64,000 nt of DNA, from positions 350,317 to 414,316 of the forward strand of contig RHPI01002262.1 of NCBI GenBank assembly GCA_009103225.1, written 5' to 3'. Under the pieces are notes generated by a model that searched no databases, was not told where the DNA came from, and saw only the letters and a program-made list of their open reading frames with translations. Shown here in pieces: positions 1 to 10,375 of the stretch (its first letter is position 1; every line of letters starts with the position of its first letter). The translations under genes were made by a program, and so were the position numbers. This DNA comes from Chlorokybus atmophyticus (Eukaryota; Streptophyta; Chlorokybophyceae; Chlorokybales; Chlorokybaceae).

Positions 1-319
1 CCCCCCCCCCCTCTCCACCATTTGCACGAGTCGGACTCGACTTGTCTTTGCACATACAGCTTCCAGCGCATTGAAACAGCATGGCATTGCTGCTTCAACT
101 CTGCCAACATCGCCACTCCTCCCAGTGGTAATAATGCGATACAAGTCCACCCAGCTGCAGAGCTTCATCAGCCAGACAAAAAAGGTCACCCTTTGCTTGC
201 CAAGACTTGTCAACAAGTGTCTCTGAAGCGTGTGAAATAGCACTGCCCTCGAGTGCATGTACACTGCACTTTTTCCAAGTCCAACACACCAGCATATACA
301 CACACTCCCTCCCCCTCTC
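1..319. other. 3' flank of BBS4, no gene seen
   Basis: This stretch lies beyond the BBS4 stop codon on the minus strand. It begins with a poly-C run and holds pyrimidine-rich sequence. I see no exon, RNA gene or repeat that I can support. It probably contains the BBS4 3' UTR, but I did not find a clear polyadenylation signal. Confidence 0.5.
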
Positions 320-3301
320 TCACGCCCCGCTTTCTCTCAGCACCTTCCCCATCCTCTCCCTCATCTCCACCATCTGCCCGTCCCCCCCTCTCGCCTCCTC
401 CTCGTCCAGCTGACCGAACAGCCGCTCGAACTCGGCGAAGCGGGACGACGCGGCGGTCAGGTCGCCGCGGAGGGCGAGGGTGATCGAGTAGTTGAGGAGG
501 AAGAGGGGGTCGGACTCGAGGTCGAGGGCCTGAGGTGTGTGCGTGTGTGGGTGGGCGGGTTGTATCTGTGCATGTGCATGTGCGTGCATGCATGCATGCG
601 CGTATGCACTTTGTTGCGCACACGTGCAACCAAGCACATGCACGCAACAACTCACACACACACTCCCACCCACCTTCTCATACGCGGCGCACGCATTCTC
701 GAAATCCTCCATCCTCGCCAGCGCCACCGCCATATACATATACGAGCTCGCGAAGCTCGGCTTCAGCGCTATCGACGCCGACAGGTGCCTGAAAGCCGAC
801 GCGTACTGTCCCGTGCTGAGGTGGACCAAACCCAAGTTGTAGCTGACGATCCACTCGAAGGGGTCCAAGTAGAGAGCGCGCCTCAGGCAGGAAACGGAGG
901 CCAGGAGACGCAGCTTGCCGAAGAAACACATGCCGATGTTGTTCCAGAGCTGGGAGAGGGTGGGGGAGAGGACGGCGGCGACCCTGAGGAGGAGGAGAAT
1001 GGGTGGGTGTGGGTGCGTGGGTGCGTGCGTGCGTGCGTGTCTGTGCGTGCACAGCTATGCTGCGTCGACGAGCGCATGAGCGTCATCGTGCGCATAGCAC
1101 CAGCATACTGAATGCACCCTATAGCAATGCAATGCAACCCCCGCCATCATGTAACCATGCCTGTTGGATTGTGCTTACACTCGGTTACTTGTGTGTGTAG
1201 GGATGGACACATTCTGGTACACACGCGCACTCACACATATGCGCATGATGTAGTGTGATGTGGATTGATGCTTATGCGCGTGTAACATCTCGCACTGCAC
1301 GTACCTGTACTTGACGAGGGCAACGTCCATGTCCGAGTGGTCCTGAATGATGCTTCCAGCAGCGAGTATGGTCTTTGAATTCCTCGGGTCATGCGTCAAG
1401 GAGTTACCTGAGCAGAAGAAGAGAGTGACCAACTGTTGGCATTGCTGTTTGTTGCTCATGTCTGGAAACCCATACACACATGTGTTGGGAGTAATGTGAC
1501 ATCTCTCACCCAAGAAGTCAAAGGCGCGGTAGTTCTCGCCGAGGCGCAGGTACAACAGTCCGATGGTCGTGAGGATGTCGGGGTTCTCAGGGGAACACTC
1601 GAGAGCTTCAACGTACATCTGGCAGGAGGAGAACACGCATACAAGGCCTAGTTATGATTGTGATGCATGGTCGTGCATGCGGATGTGGTGCACTCGAATG
1701 TTGCGTACATGATGGGTCGGACAGCACACGTGCTCATACACGCGCGCGCGCACACGTACACGTACACGCATACGCACATGCACATGTCTTGATGCTAAAT
1801 AAAACACGCATACTGGCACATGCGCACGCACGCGTATTATTACAGCCATGTGCATACGTGTACTTGCTTGTATGCTGTTTGCTGTAGTGTTGAGTTGTGT
1901 TGGGTTGCGTTGCACGTGTCAACCTAGCAGCCCAGCCAGAGCACTCGCACCTCGATGGCCCCCTTGTAGTTCTCCTGCAGGGTGTACAGCTTCCCGAGCT
2001 GCGCGAACGTGGCCTCGTGGCGACGGACCTCGTTCGCACGCTTGAAACACTGCTCCGCCGCGTCATACACCTGTCGGATGTGCGTGCGCGTGGATACGTT
2101 GGTGCGCGCGCGGGCGTGTGTGCTCGCGCACGCATGTGTGCGTGTTGTTTGGTGTTGGCGTACATGCATATGCGTGCGTGCGTGTGTACGCACGGCGTAC
2201 ATGTGTGAGTGTGTGGTGCGCCCGTGTCTATGGGCGGAAACACGTGCTTGTGTGTGCACGTGTGCATATGCAATAGCATAGTGCGAGATCACTTGTAGCG
2301 GCACTTGTTCACAGACCTGCCCCCCCCGCACCCACACCCACACCCACCCACCCCGCCTATCCACCTGCAGGTGCGTGTGGCACAGTCCCTTGCAGTGCCA
2401 GCTCTCCCTGTCATCCTCGTCCAGCGCCAAAGCCTCGTCATACACCGCCAGCGCCGCGCGGTGCTTGCCAAGCAGGTAAAGACTCCTCGCAACCTGACAG
2501 ACGTTTGTCACAGTTGTTGTCGTTGACGATGATGGTGTTACCACACACACACACACACACACACACACCTGTTTGAGGTGTGCCCCCTCTCCCGGTTCGA
2601 CGGCGGCCGCCCGCTGGAACAGCTCGAGGGACTGGCGGACGCGGCCCTGGCGGCGGCGGATGTGGGCCGAGAGGAGGAGCACGGGGACGGAGGGGGGGGA
2701 GGGACCGCACGCCTGGGGTGATTATTGACTGGGTTGTGTTGTGTGTGTGTGTGTGTGTGTGCGCATGGATACGGTGACGAGCACGTGCGGCGACACGACG
2801 CGTGCGGGTGTGGGTGTGGGTGTAGGTGTGGGTGGCTGGCTGGCTGGGTGGCTGGGTGCACGCGCTGTAGAGTCTCGCACTACACTGCTGGATAGCGACG
2901 GACCACAACACCAAAGAAAGCAAGCAAGCGCAGTTGCTGAGAGAGAAGAGAGATCTCGGACAGCCCCGACCAAGCTATGCAGGTTCACTTGCACATTCCG
3001 TATGTGGTGACTGAAACTGAATCAGCTTCTTGAGGGGGGGAGACCACAGCTTGTCAAGCCAACAGAAACCAGCATTCTGTCAATGTCGACGTGAGCAGAT
3101 CGACTAAAATAATCGTATCGGATTCGAGACCACTATCATGAAGCACACAATTCAATCAATGTCAAGCTTGCTCACCTCCTCAATAAGTTTCAGGCATGCG
3201 TCCAGCTCCCCCCTCACATACAACCTGTGCATCTCAGCATACCGCTCCTCCCTCGGTGCGGTAGCAGTAGCCGGCGGGGGGCTAACCGCCACAGCTGCCA
3301 T
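320..3301 (-). CDS. BBS4: BBS4, BBSome TPR subunit (9 exons)
   Basis: BBS4 is a tetratricopeptide-repeat subunit of the BBSome, the coat that moves membrane proteins in and out of cilia. Exons on the minus strand are 3301-3176, 2936-2886, 2712-2569, 2493-2365, 2070-1951, 1618-1510, 1407-1305, 983-674 and 529-320. All junctions are GT-AG with matching phases, giving 433 residues against about 519 in human. Family-typical strings include [39 protein letters not shown] and [17 protein letters not shown], which fall in the TPR array that fills most of the protein. The start is the ATG at 3301, followed by an Ala/Pro-rich leader of about 16 residues. The 17-codon second exon is the least certain; it is supported by the phase and by EEQLR resembling the family's EQLQ. 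Introns are rich in GT/CA repeats, and the donor after 2569 lies inside a (GT)n tract. Confidence 0.93.
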
Positions 3302-3660
3302 TCTTCAAGCAGCCGCCGCCGCCGCCGCCGTCACCGCCCCGCCTGGCCCGGCCTGGCCTGGCCTGGCCTGGTCGAGTCTGGCCTGGTGGCTGGTATATAC
3401 AGCTGCAAGCAGATATCAGCCACTTGTCTGCTTGCAGCTGTATATACCTTGGACATTTTCCTAGCGGATATCGATGGCAGTCATCCTCGTTATCAACATA
3501 GGCATTAATGTCACGTTGAGACTGATGTCTGCATCATCGTGATGTCGTCGATATCCAGCATAATGACGCTGGCGCAACGCACGCTGGCTGGAGGTGGCGG
3601 CGGCGTGCTTGACGCTGTCATCCTCGTGGTGGTTATCCTCACCTCTGAGTCAAGAGCTGC
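3176..3660 (-). repeat. Left arm of inverted duplication (BBS4 exon 1 and promoter)
   Basis: This segment covers BBS4 exon 1 and roughly 360 bases upstream. Its reverse complement recurs, diverged, at about 8745-9245. Matching landmarks are the exon-1 coding stretch, the CCG/GCC triplet run, a TATATAC motif, and an upstream block around 3540-3590 that matches 8836-8885 almost base for base. The arms face each other across the amino acid transporter gene. This left copy carries the functional ATG. Confidence 0.8.
3392..3448. promoter_or_regulatory. Perfect 22-bp-arm hairpin upstream of BBS4
   Basis: Positions 3392-3413 are the exact reverse complement of 3427-3448, with a 13-base loop between them. 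The arms include TATATAC and AGCTGCAAGC. The hairpin lies about 90 bases upstream of the BBS4 ATG, so it could act in the promoter or 5' UTR. The second arm is not conserved in the inverted copy near 9000. A role is inference only. Confidence 0.6.
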
Positions 3661-4150
3661 TGCGCTGGAATGACCTTTAATCAGCCGGTCTACCCCTTGG
3701 CAGTGGCAAGTTGCCACTGCGTACGCTCTGCTGCAGAGGCCCCTAATGCCTCTGCATCACATGTTGTGTGTGGCTCAATGCGCCGTCTGCATGTGAAGAC
3801 CGCAGTGTGTGTGCGCAGTATACATGTATCCATGCCACCCACAACGTGGTTAGTTGCCACTCAGTTTGCAAGCTACGGATGTATTTGCAATTAAACTTTG
3901 ACTTTGCTTTCCTGCCACTGACTTTGCCTACGCAGTTGCAAGTACGTAGTACAGTACATACTATCATACACATGACTATTTGCACAACGTGTGAATATTT
4001 GACTCACTGACTATGCTCAATATACTAGTGTACGCACCTAACCAATGACATGTTTTTGACATTGCAATTAGCACATACTTATTATGCAAACTGAGTACCA
4101 CCACCAACACCACCAACACAACCAGACAACAAACAAACAAATGCCCTCGC
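3661..4150. other. Intergenic, between transporter 3' end and BBS4 promoter
   Basis: This is AT-richer sequence between the transporter stop codon and the duplicated BBS4 promoter block. It should contain the transporter 3' UTR. I see no exon, RNA gene or mobile element here. Confidence 0.5.
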
Positions 4151-7100
4151 TTATGGGCTAGACAGCGGTCTTTGCAATTCGCTCATCCCGTCCAACGAGG
4201 ACGAGCTCGACCCGTGCCTAACTAAGTACGCCCTCCTAGGCGAGGCGGTTTTAGCATTGAGCAACCCGCCGTTCTCAATCCGGTCCACCGTGGTCGAACG
4301 CGGGCCGTGGATCAAAGGGCTGTCGTCGCGCTCCAGCGTCAACTCTGCAAGGGATACAGGACACAGATGTTGGTACTGTGTGCGCATATGCGCGCCTGCT
4401 TATAGCGTGTCTGGACAGGCAAGTTGTCGCACACGTGCACATGTGCCTATGTATGTATACGCGACAGTATGTATACCGCGCACACACGCGCACGCAGACC
4501 GAGGCAGACACACTAACCTGGGCGCATACGCTCGCACGCATGCACACGCACACATACACACACATGCACAGATGTACACACACCGCGCCTGCATTTGTTC
4601 CCTGGTCACTTCGTTCACTTGTTGTAGTAACCACGCACACGCACCGACAACACACACACACACACACACACTCACCTAGTTCTTTCGGCTCCCCCCTCGC
4701 GTTGGCCTCCATCCTCGTGGCCGCCGGCACCGAGTACACGACGTAGACCGCAACGGAGAGCGCGGTCCAGACGGCGAACCGCCAGTAGGACGCGGCGTCG
4801 AGGGTGGCGAGGAGGAAGACGTTGAGGAGCATGGAGGCGGAGGGGAGCCAAGGCATCAGAGGGGTGGCGAAGGAGAGAGGGGTGTAGGCGGGAGGACAGA
4901 AGTACTGGGGAGAGAGTAGGGGATTAGATGTTAGCATAGTTGTCATCCACTGTATAGCGACTACACACACGCGCACACTCACACGCACACACAAACGCAT
5001 GCCCGCGCACGCACACAATAGACAGATGCGCGTGCGCACGCCACGACACGCAGATGCAATGCACTCAACCGCACACGAGGCCACTTGGTGTTGCGCTACG
5101 TTGATGTGTACGCTGTGTGTGTATAGCAGTGTGACCATCACCTGTAGCGATGCGGTCGCCGTGGCCCACGACAAGAAGAACACTACCAACCCGATCCAAT
5201 CGTCCGTGGTCTGGTAATACAACGCCAGGCCTGTGCCCCACAGGAAACCAATGAGTCCACTCAACCACGGTTGCAACCAAACCACAACAACAACAACAAC
5301 ATCAGAACATACCCATTGCGCTGAGTACTATCCACGCAAGGTGTAGAAGTGCCGGTCTCGGGCTCTCCCCGATCCCCGGCGCGTAGTAGCGTCGATACAG
5401 CACGGCCGCGGCCACCATAAAGAACACCAGAAGCGTGCCGATGGAGACCATCTTGCCGAGGACGTCAAGACTAGTGAACAAGGCGATGATGCCTGCGAGG
5501 CGTGGTTAAGGAATGAGTCGAGGCATTATGTGTCGGGGAGCAACGAGTGTGTAGTTGGGAGTGGAGTTATGAGTGTGTGAGACGGTCGCGTGCATTGGAG
5601 AAGTGCGCACTTCTCCAATGCACGCATCCGTGAGTACGTGTGCTTGCGTGTGTCTGCACATGCAACCTCACAGACAAAACAGGCAACACCACGTGCTATT
5701 GCGAAGCTCGAGCATGTACACACGACAAGCACGCGCGCACACTCTGCAAGCACTCACGCACCACACACACTCACCAGACAAACTCGACAGCATCACCGTC
5801 GCCACTACCGGCGTCCCCCGCCGCTCATCAATCCTCGCCACCACGTTTGGTAACAGCCCCGCCCTCCCCACCACGATCAGCACCCTCGCTTGTCCTATCA
5901 ATATCACCAGTAGCGAAGTCACTATCCCCAGCACGGCTCCCAAGGAGACGATGTAAGACGCCCAACGCATCCCGACGGAGGCGAACGCCACGCTGAAGGG
6001 AGCCTGGGTGTTGATGGAGGAGTAGGGAACCATGAGACTGATCACGATGCACATGGAGGCGTAGAGGACGGAAGTGATCAACACGGAACCGATGATGCCG
6101 ATGGGGAGGTCGCGAGAGGGCTTCTGGACCTGCGGGTGTGTGGACATGTGGGCTTGTGTGTGGATGAGACATGCATGAGACAACATGCTTGCTGTTGGCG
6201 TAGTAATGATGGTTGTTTGGTAGGCAGAGTGGCGTGGAGTAGTGGAGTGTATGCGAACGATGCATGTTCTCGTCTGGTACAGTACAGATTGACTTCAGAT
6301 TGACTTGTGACCTTGTCGTCGGGCGTTGAATCAGAATGGTGTAACACAACATCTTGTGCGTGTGTGTCGTAGGCATCCAAGGAATGCTACATGTATTACA
6401 CACGCCTAGGCACATGCGTTTACGCAAGTGCAGGCATGCGCGCGTGTCTGCATGTGTGCATGTGAGTAGCTCGCACCCACCCACACCCACACACGCACGC
6501 ACGCCGTACCTCTTCCGCCATGGTCGCGACCGAATCAAACCCGATGAAGCTGAAGAACACCAGACTCGCCGCATTAAACACCCCTCTCACTCCAAACGGC
6601 GCGAACGGCGTGAAATTCTCCACCTTGGCCTTCGTCATGCCCGCTATCACCACGAACACAATCACCACCACGTTCGATCCAGTGATGATGACATTGAACT
6701 TGGACCCCGTCTTGGTGCTGAGGCAGAGCATGAGGGCGAGGGCGGAGATGAGCAACACGGCGGGGATGTCGAGGGAGAGGAGGGATGTTTGGATGCGGAA
6801 GGAGTTGGAGGATTGACCGCATAAGGTGGCGAAGTAGGAGGTGAAGCTGCGGGCGACAGCGGCGCCGGAGAGGACGTATTCCATCAGGAGGTTGGAGACG
6901 GTGATCCTGAGAGGAAGGAAGTGTTGTTGGAGTGTTGGAGTTGGAGATGCGCACCCGCATGTGCGCATGTACGCGCGTGCGGGTGCGCACGCGGGCGCGC
7001 AAAGTACATGCGAGATGTCCAGCATAGCACGACATGCATTTGGGAGTGCGTGCATCCACATGTGCGAGTGAAACGAGTGAACGCACGTGCGTGTGTCTGT

Positions 7101-8480
7101 GCACGCTCGTGCGCACAGGCACACGGACGCACACGCACGTTGGAAGCAAGTGGAGTGCAGCGACTTTAGTAAGGCTAGCTTCACACAAGTACACAGCAAG
7201 TGAGGGAACACTCACCAGGCCGGGAACTCCCCGAAGGTCACGAGGATGTAAGAGAAGGCGCCGCCGGCGACGGGCATGTCGATGGCAAACTCCGTGTAGC
7301 AGAACGATGACAGAAGCGCGGACAAACCCGCTATGAAGTACGACAAAAGGACGGCCGGGCTGCATGTGTGCGTAAACATGTGTCTGTGTGTGAGTGTGCG
7401 TGCGAGTGCGAGTGCGCATGTGCGCGTGAGCGTGAGCGTGAGCGTGAGCGTGAGCGTGAGCGTGAGCGTGAGCGTGAGCGTGAGCGTGAGCGTGAGCAGC
7501 CACATGAGTGTGGGCGCGCGTGTTCATCTATGTGCATGTGTGCGCAGGCAGTTGCATGCGCCAAGGTGTGACATGATGATGAATGAAGTGCCTTTTTGTC
7601 AAGGATGTGACGAGCGAGTAGTGTCAGGTTCATTGGGTTGCTAGTGTGGGTGGGTGTGGGTGGAGTGGGGGCGAACCATGTGACATGCACACCCACCCAG
7701 CGTATTCTGCGGACGCCACGCCAGTGATGACGAACACGCCGGCGCCAATGATGCCGCCGATGCCGAACCACACCATGTCCACCGCCGTCAGCTCCTGCTT
7801 CATCTCAGCCTGCAGGGATGGGGACACAGCACAGACATGTATGCACGCAGTCACAAGCACCCACACAGACACGTGCGAACACATACACGTGCGCGTCCAT
7901 GCACGCACGCGCTCAAGAAATGCACACTCACGCGACGCACTCTCGCACACACACAAGCTTGCATGCAACCTGCCACGAGCGCACATGCACATGCACACAA
8001 TCTCTGGACAACGTGGTTCTGACCAAAAACAAAAACCCCATAGTAGCAAGTTGCTCACTAGCTTCAAACAACGCCGGTACCAAGCTGACTGCATCGACAT
8101 TTAAGGTGTTGCTGAACTCAACCACTATATCAAAACCCAAACATCACTTGAAGTGACACAAACCACTGAACTGAACCAAGACTAAACCAACACTCACACT
8201 TGCCAGCTTTGAACTCACTAAGTTGTTTCACATCTTAGTGGGTTCAAAAGAGACACACACGTCATGCAAAGCAAGGCAAAGCAAAGCAAGCACAAGTCAA
8301 GTTCACCTTGCTGACGTCTCTTTGGGATGTGAGCTCTGCTTCGACTGTGCTGCGGCGGAACGCCCTGTCGCGCACCAGCCTGGGGATCACGCTTGCCCAT
8401 CTTGACCAGGAGGAGGGCCAGCATGAGGACCACCAGGAGGAGGACGAGGAGGAGGAGCTGGTGGTCGCCGCCGGCTCCAT
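4151..8480 (-). CDS. Cationic amino acid transporter, APC/CAT family (9 exons)
   Basis: This is a membrane permease expected to carry cationic amino acids across the plasma or vacuolar membrane. Exons are 8480-8307, 7809-7697, 7359-7216, 6906-6510, 6129-5775, 5492-5313, 5230-5142, 4904-4676 and 4344-4151. All are GT-AG, the phases close, and the product is 624 residues, normal for the family. Residues 1-58 are a Ser/Trp-rich cytoplasmic leader. The first membrane segment carries GIGGIIGAGVFVITG, the APC signature. GFDSVATMAEE near 266-276 is the CAT hallmark, followed by further hydrophobic segments and a hydrophilic tail of about 65 residues from residue 560. The start ATG at 8480 is the only one that splices in phase to exon 2. 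The exon-7 acceptor at 5231 was chosen over one at about 5255 because only it keeps the frame. Positions 8481-8744 upstream show no gene. Substrate specificity cannot be read from the sequence. Confidence 0.93.
7426..7497 (+). repeat. (GTGAGC)12 hexanucleotide array in transporter intron 2
   Basis: Twelve uninterrupted GTGAGC copies lie in the intron between exons 2 and 3 of the transporter. They are flanked by looser GT/GC-rich sequence. On the coding strand the unit is GCTCAC, so it does not add donor sites to the gene. It is a likely length-polymorphic marker. Confidence 0.95.
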
Positions 8481-8744
8481 TAGATGATTTCTGCTTGACT
8501 GAATACACTCTCCAGCTCAAGCATGCGGAGGCGGCATTGCGCAGTGTGTGTTTGTGTGAGCTTACGTCAGAGCACGTAGCAGCGAAACGCTAGTCGTTGT
8601 TTCAGCTGGTTATGCGCCATGCGTGAACACAATGCAGACAACAGAGACGTAACATGACTGTATGTTGATGGCCGGGCCAGCTACCAATGCTGCCTATCAC
8701 TCAACAAGGCGGTGTGCCTTCATTCAGCAGACGCTGGGGTTTAG

Positions 8745-9245
8745 CTCAGTCCAGGCAGTTCTTGATTCAAGTCGACGACCAGGACGACAAGGATCACAGC
8801 TACACGCACGCCGCCGCCGCCGCCGCCGCCGCCCGGTAGGCCAGCGTGCGTTGCGCCAGCGTCATCAAGCTCGATATCGACGACGTCCAGCGCAAAAGCA
8901 TTAAAGCGGATATCCGTTACACGTGATATCCGCAACGCCATCTGCATTAAGGTCAGTAGTGTTATCCACTAAGCAAGTGTTTTTCCAAAGTGACATCAGC
9001 CAGAGTAGCTGATGTCTGCGTACCGGTTGTATATACTAGCCACTAGGCCAGCAGACTCGACCAGGCCGTGCCGGGTGGAGCGGCGGCGGCGGCGGCGGCG
9101 GCAGCAGCGGTCGCCTCTTGCTTGACGACGGCCGTACCGAGGGAGGAGCGGTACGCTGAGATGCACAGGCTGTATTTGAGGGGGGAGCTGGACGCGTGCC
9201 TGAAACTCACTCGTTGAGGTGGGCAACTTGGCAAGTGATGATAAT
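8745..9245 (+). repeat. Right arm of inverted duplication
   Basis: This is a diverged reverse-complement copy of 3176-3660. It holds the copied BBS4 promoter block (8836-8885 matches 3540-3590), a (GGC)n run, TATATAC and a copy of BBS4 exon 1. Similarity fades just past the exon, in the first bases of the former intron. It lies upstream of the transporter start and points away from it. Confidence 0.8.
9131..9217 (+). pseudogene. BBS4 exon 1 relic, inverted copy
   Basis: On the plus strand this encodes [20 protein letters not shown] and a few further residues, nearly the same as BBS4 exon 1. It has no ATG at the equivalent place. The conserved LIEE end and donor site are replaced by LTR and a TGA stop at 9215-9217. 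No downstream BBS4 exons follow. It is an exon-level duplicate, not a gene. Confidence 0.85.
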
Positions 9246-10375
9246 AACCACCATGCAGTCCATGTGCGCAATGCTTATCTGGTTGTAAGGCGGGGGGAGG
9301 GGGGGGACACCAAAGGCGTTGCAAACGGAGTAGAAGTTGACATGGTTATACTTGATTAATCTTGCCTGACTTGCCCCATGCGGTTCGGTTAGCTGTGTGT
9401 GTTACCTTCAATCAGAATTCGCCTACTTGTTGTCTGGTGTTGCTATCTGTGTGCTATTAATATAAGACTCACGCACCCACAATTTCCCCATTTACCCACC
9501 CACAAGCACACACCCACGCACAAACACACGCGCCCGCACGCACAGACCACAGAGCCACACTCACCAGAAGAAATACCATCACCGGTAGTACAACGCAGCT
9601 TGTGTATATATCTATATATACTATATAGACTTCAGTTGCTGAGGCAAGGAAAGGTCCAACAGTATCACATACATTTGCGAGTAAACACCCAAAAACATGC
9701 ACCAGGATGGCAGATTGCACACGACACGTGCATGTATGTACACACACAATGTGGAGATGCATGGCACTCACAAAGTCTGAGGGGACTTGACACTCAACAT
9801 GAGCAATGTAACACATAAAACACAGATGACACGCACGCACTGACGCACGCACGCATGTAATCACATGAGATGCAAGGGGAGTAAGCAAGTGCGACATTCT
9901 TGATGCACACAAGACATGTGAACATACAGGCGTTGTGGGCCACAGTACATGCAATCAAGTCTGCACAAACAGACAAGCGGGTTTGCAACAGGCACACAGA
10001 TCCGAGACAGGTGCGAATCTCAACATGATAGACAAAAAATGGAGGGTCGATTAATCGCATGCATGTATATACACACTCTCTCCAACGCAAGTACCTGTTG
10101 CTACCCGAAAAGGTATTTCAAACACTCTATACACAAGTCAATGCACACATGCATGCAGCGGATGTGTCTGGCTCTCTCACTCTCTCACTCTCTCACTCTC
10201 TTCTTGCACTCTCTTCAACTCACACTCTGCCCACAACAGTCTGCACAACCACACCATCAGTCAGCATCATGACAAGATGTATGTCAACGCAAAGTGGCAC
10301 CCGTACAACGTTTTTGCAGCTGTGTGTAGCAAAAGCGTACCTTTTTTCGTTTTCATCCACACACGCTCAAATTGT
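9246..10375. other. Intergenic, no gene seen
   Basis: This interval is GT/CA- and CT-rich low-complexity sequence, including CTCTCTCA repeats near 10170-10205. It lies downstream of the minus-strand membrane-protein gene and probably holds its 3' UTR. Open frames here are His/Thr/Cys-rich products of the repeats, and I do not support them as genes. Confidence 0.5.

Noticed and set aside
457-1137. Long His/Thr/Cys-rich open frames on both strands around the BBS4 introns
   Set aside because: They are translations of GT/CA repeats and overlap traced exons in other frames; no domain is visible.
5231-5257. Alternative acceptor for transporter exon 7 giving a longer membrane segment (WLSGLIGFLW...)
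   Set aside because: It is out of phase with exon 6; the acceptor at 5231 keeps the frame.
7426-7497. CRISPR-like regular repeats
   Set aside because: The repeat is a six-base tandem without spacers, in a eukaryotic intron.
7333-7644. Plus-strand frame encoding a Ser-Val repeat over the GTGAGC array
   Set aside because: It is a product of the hexanucleotide repeat inside a transporter intron.
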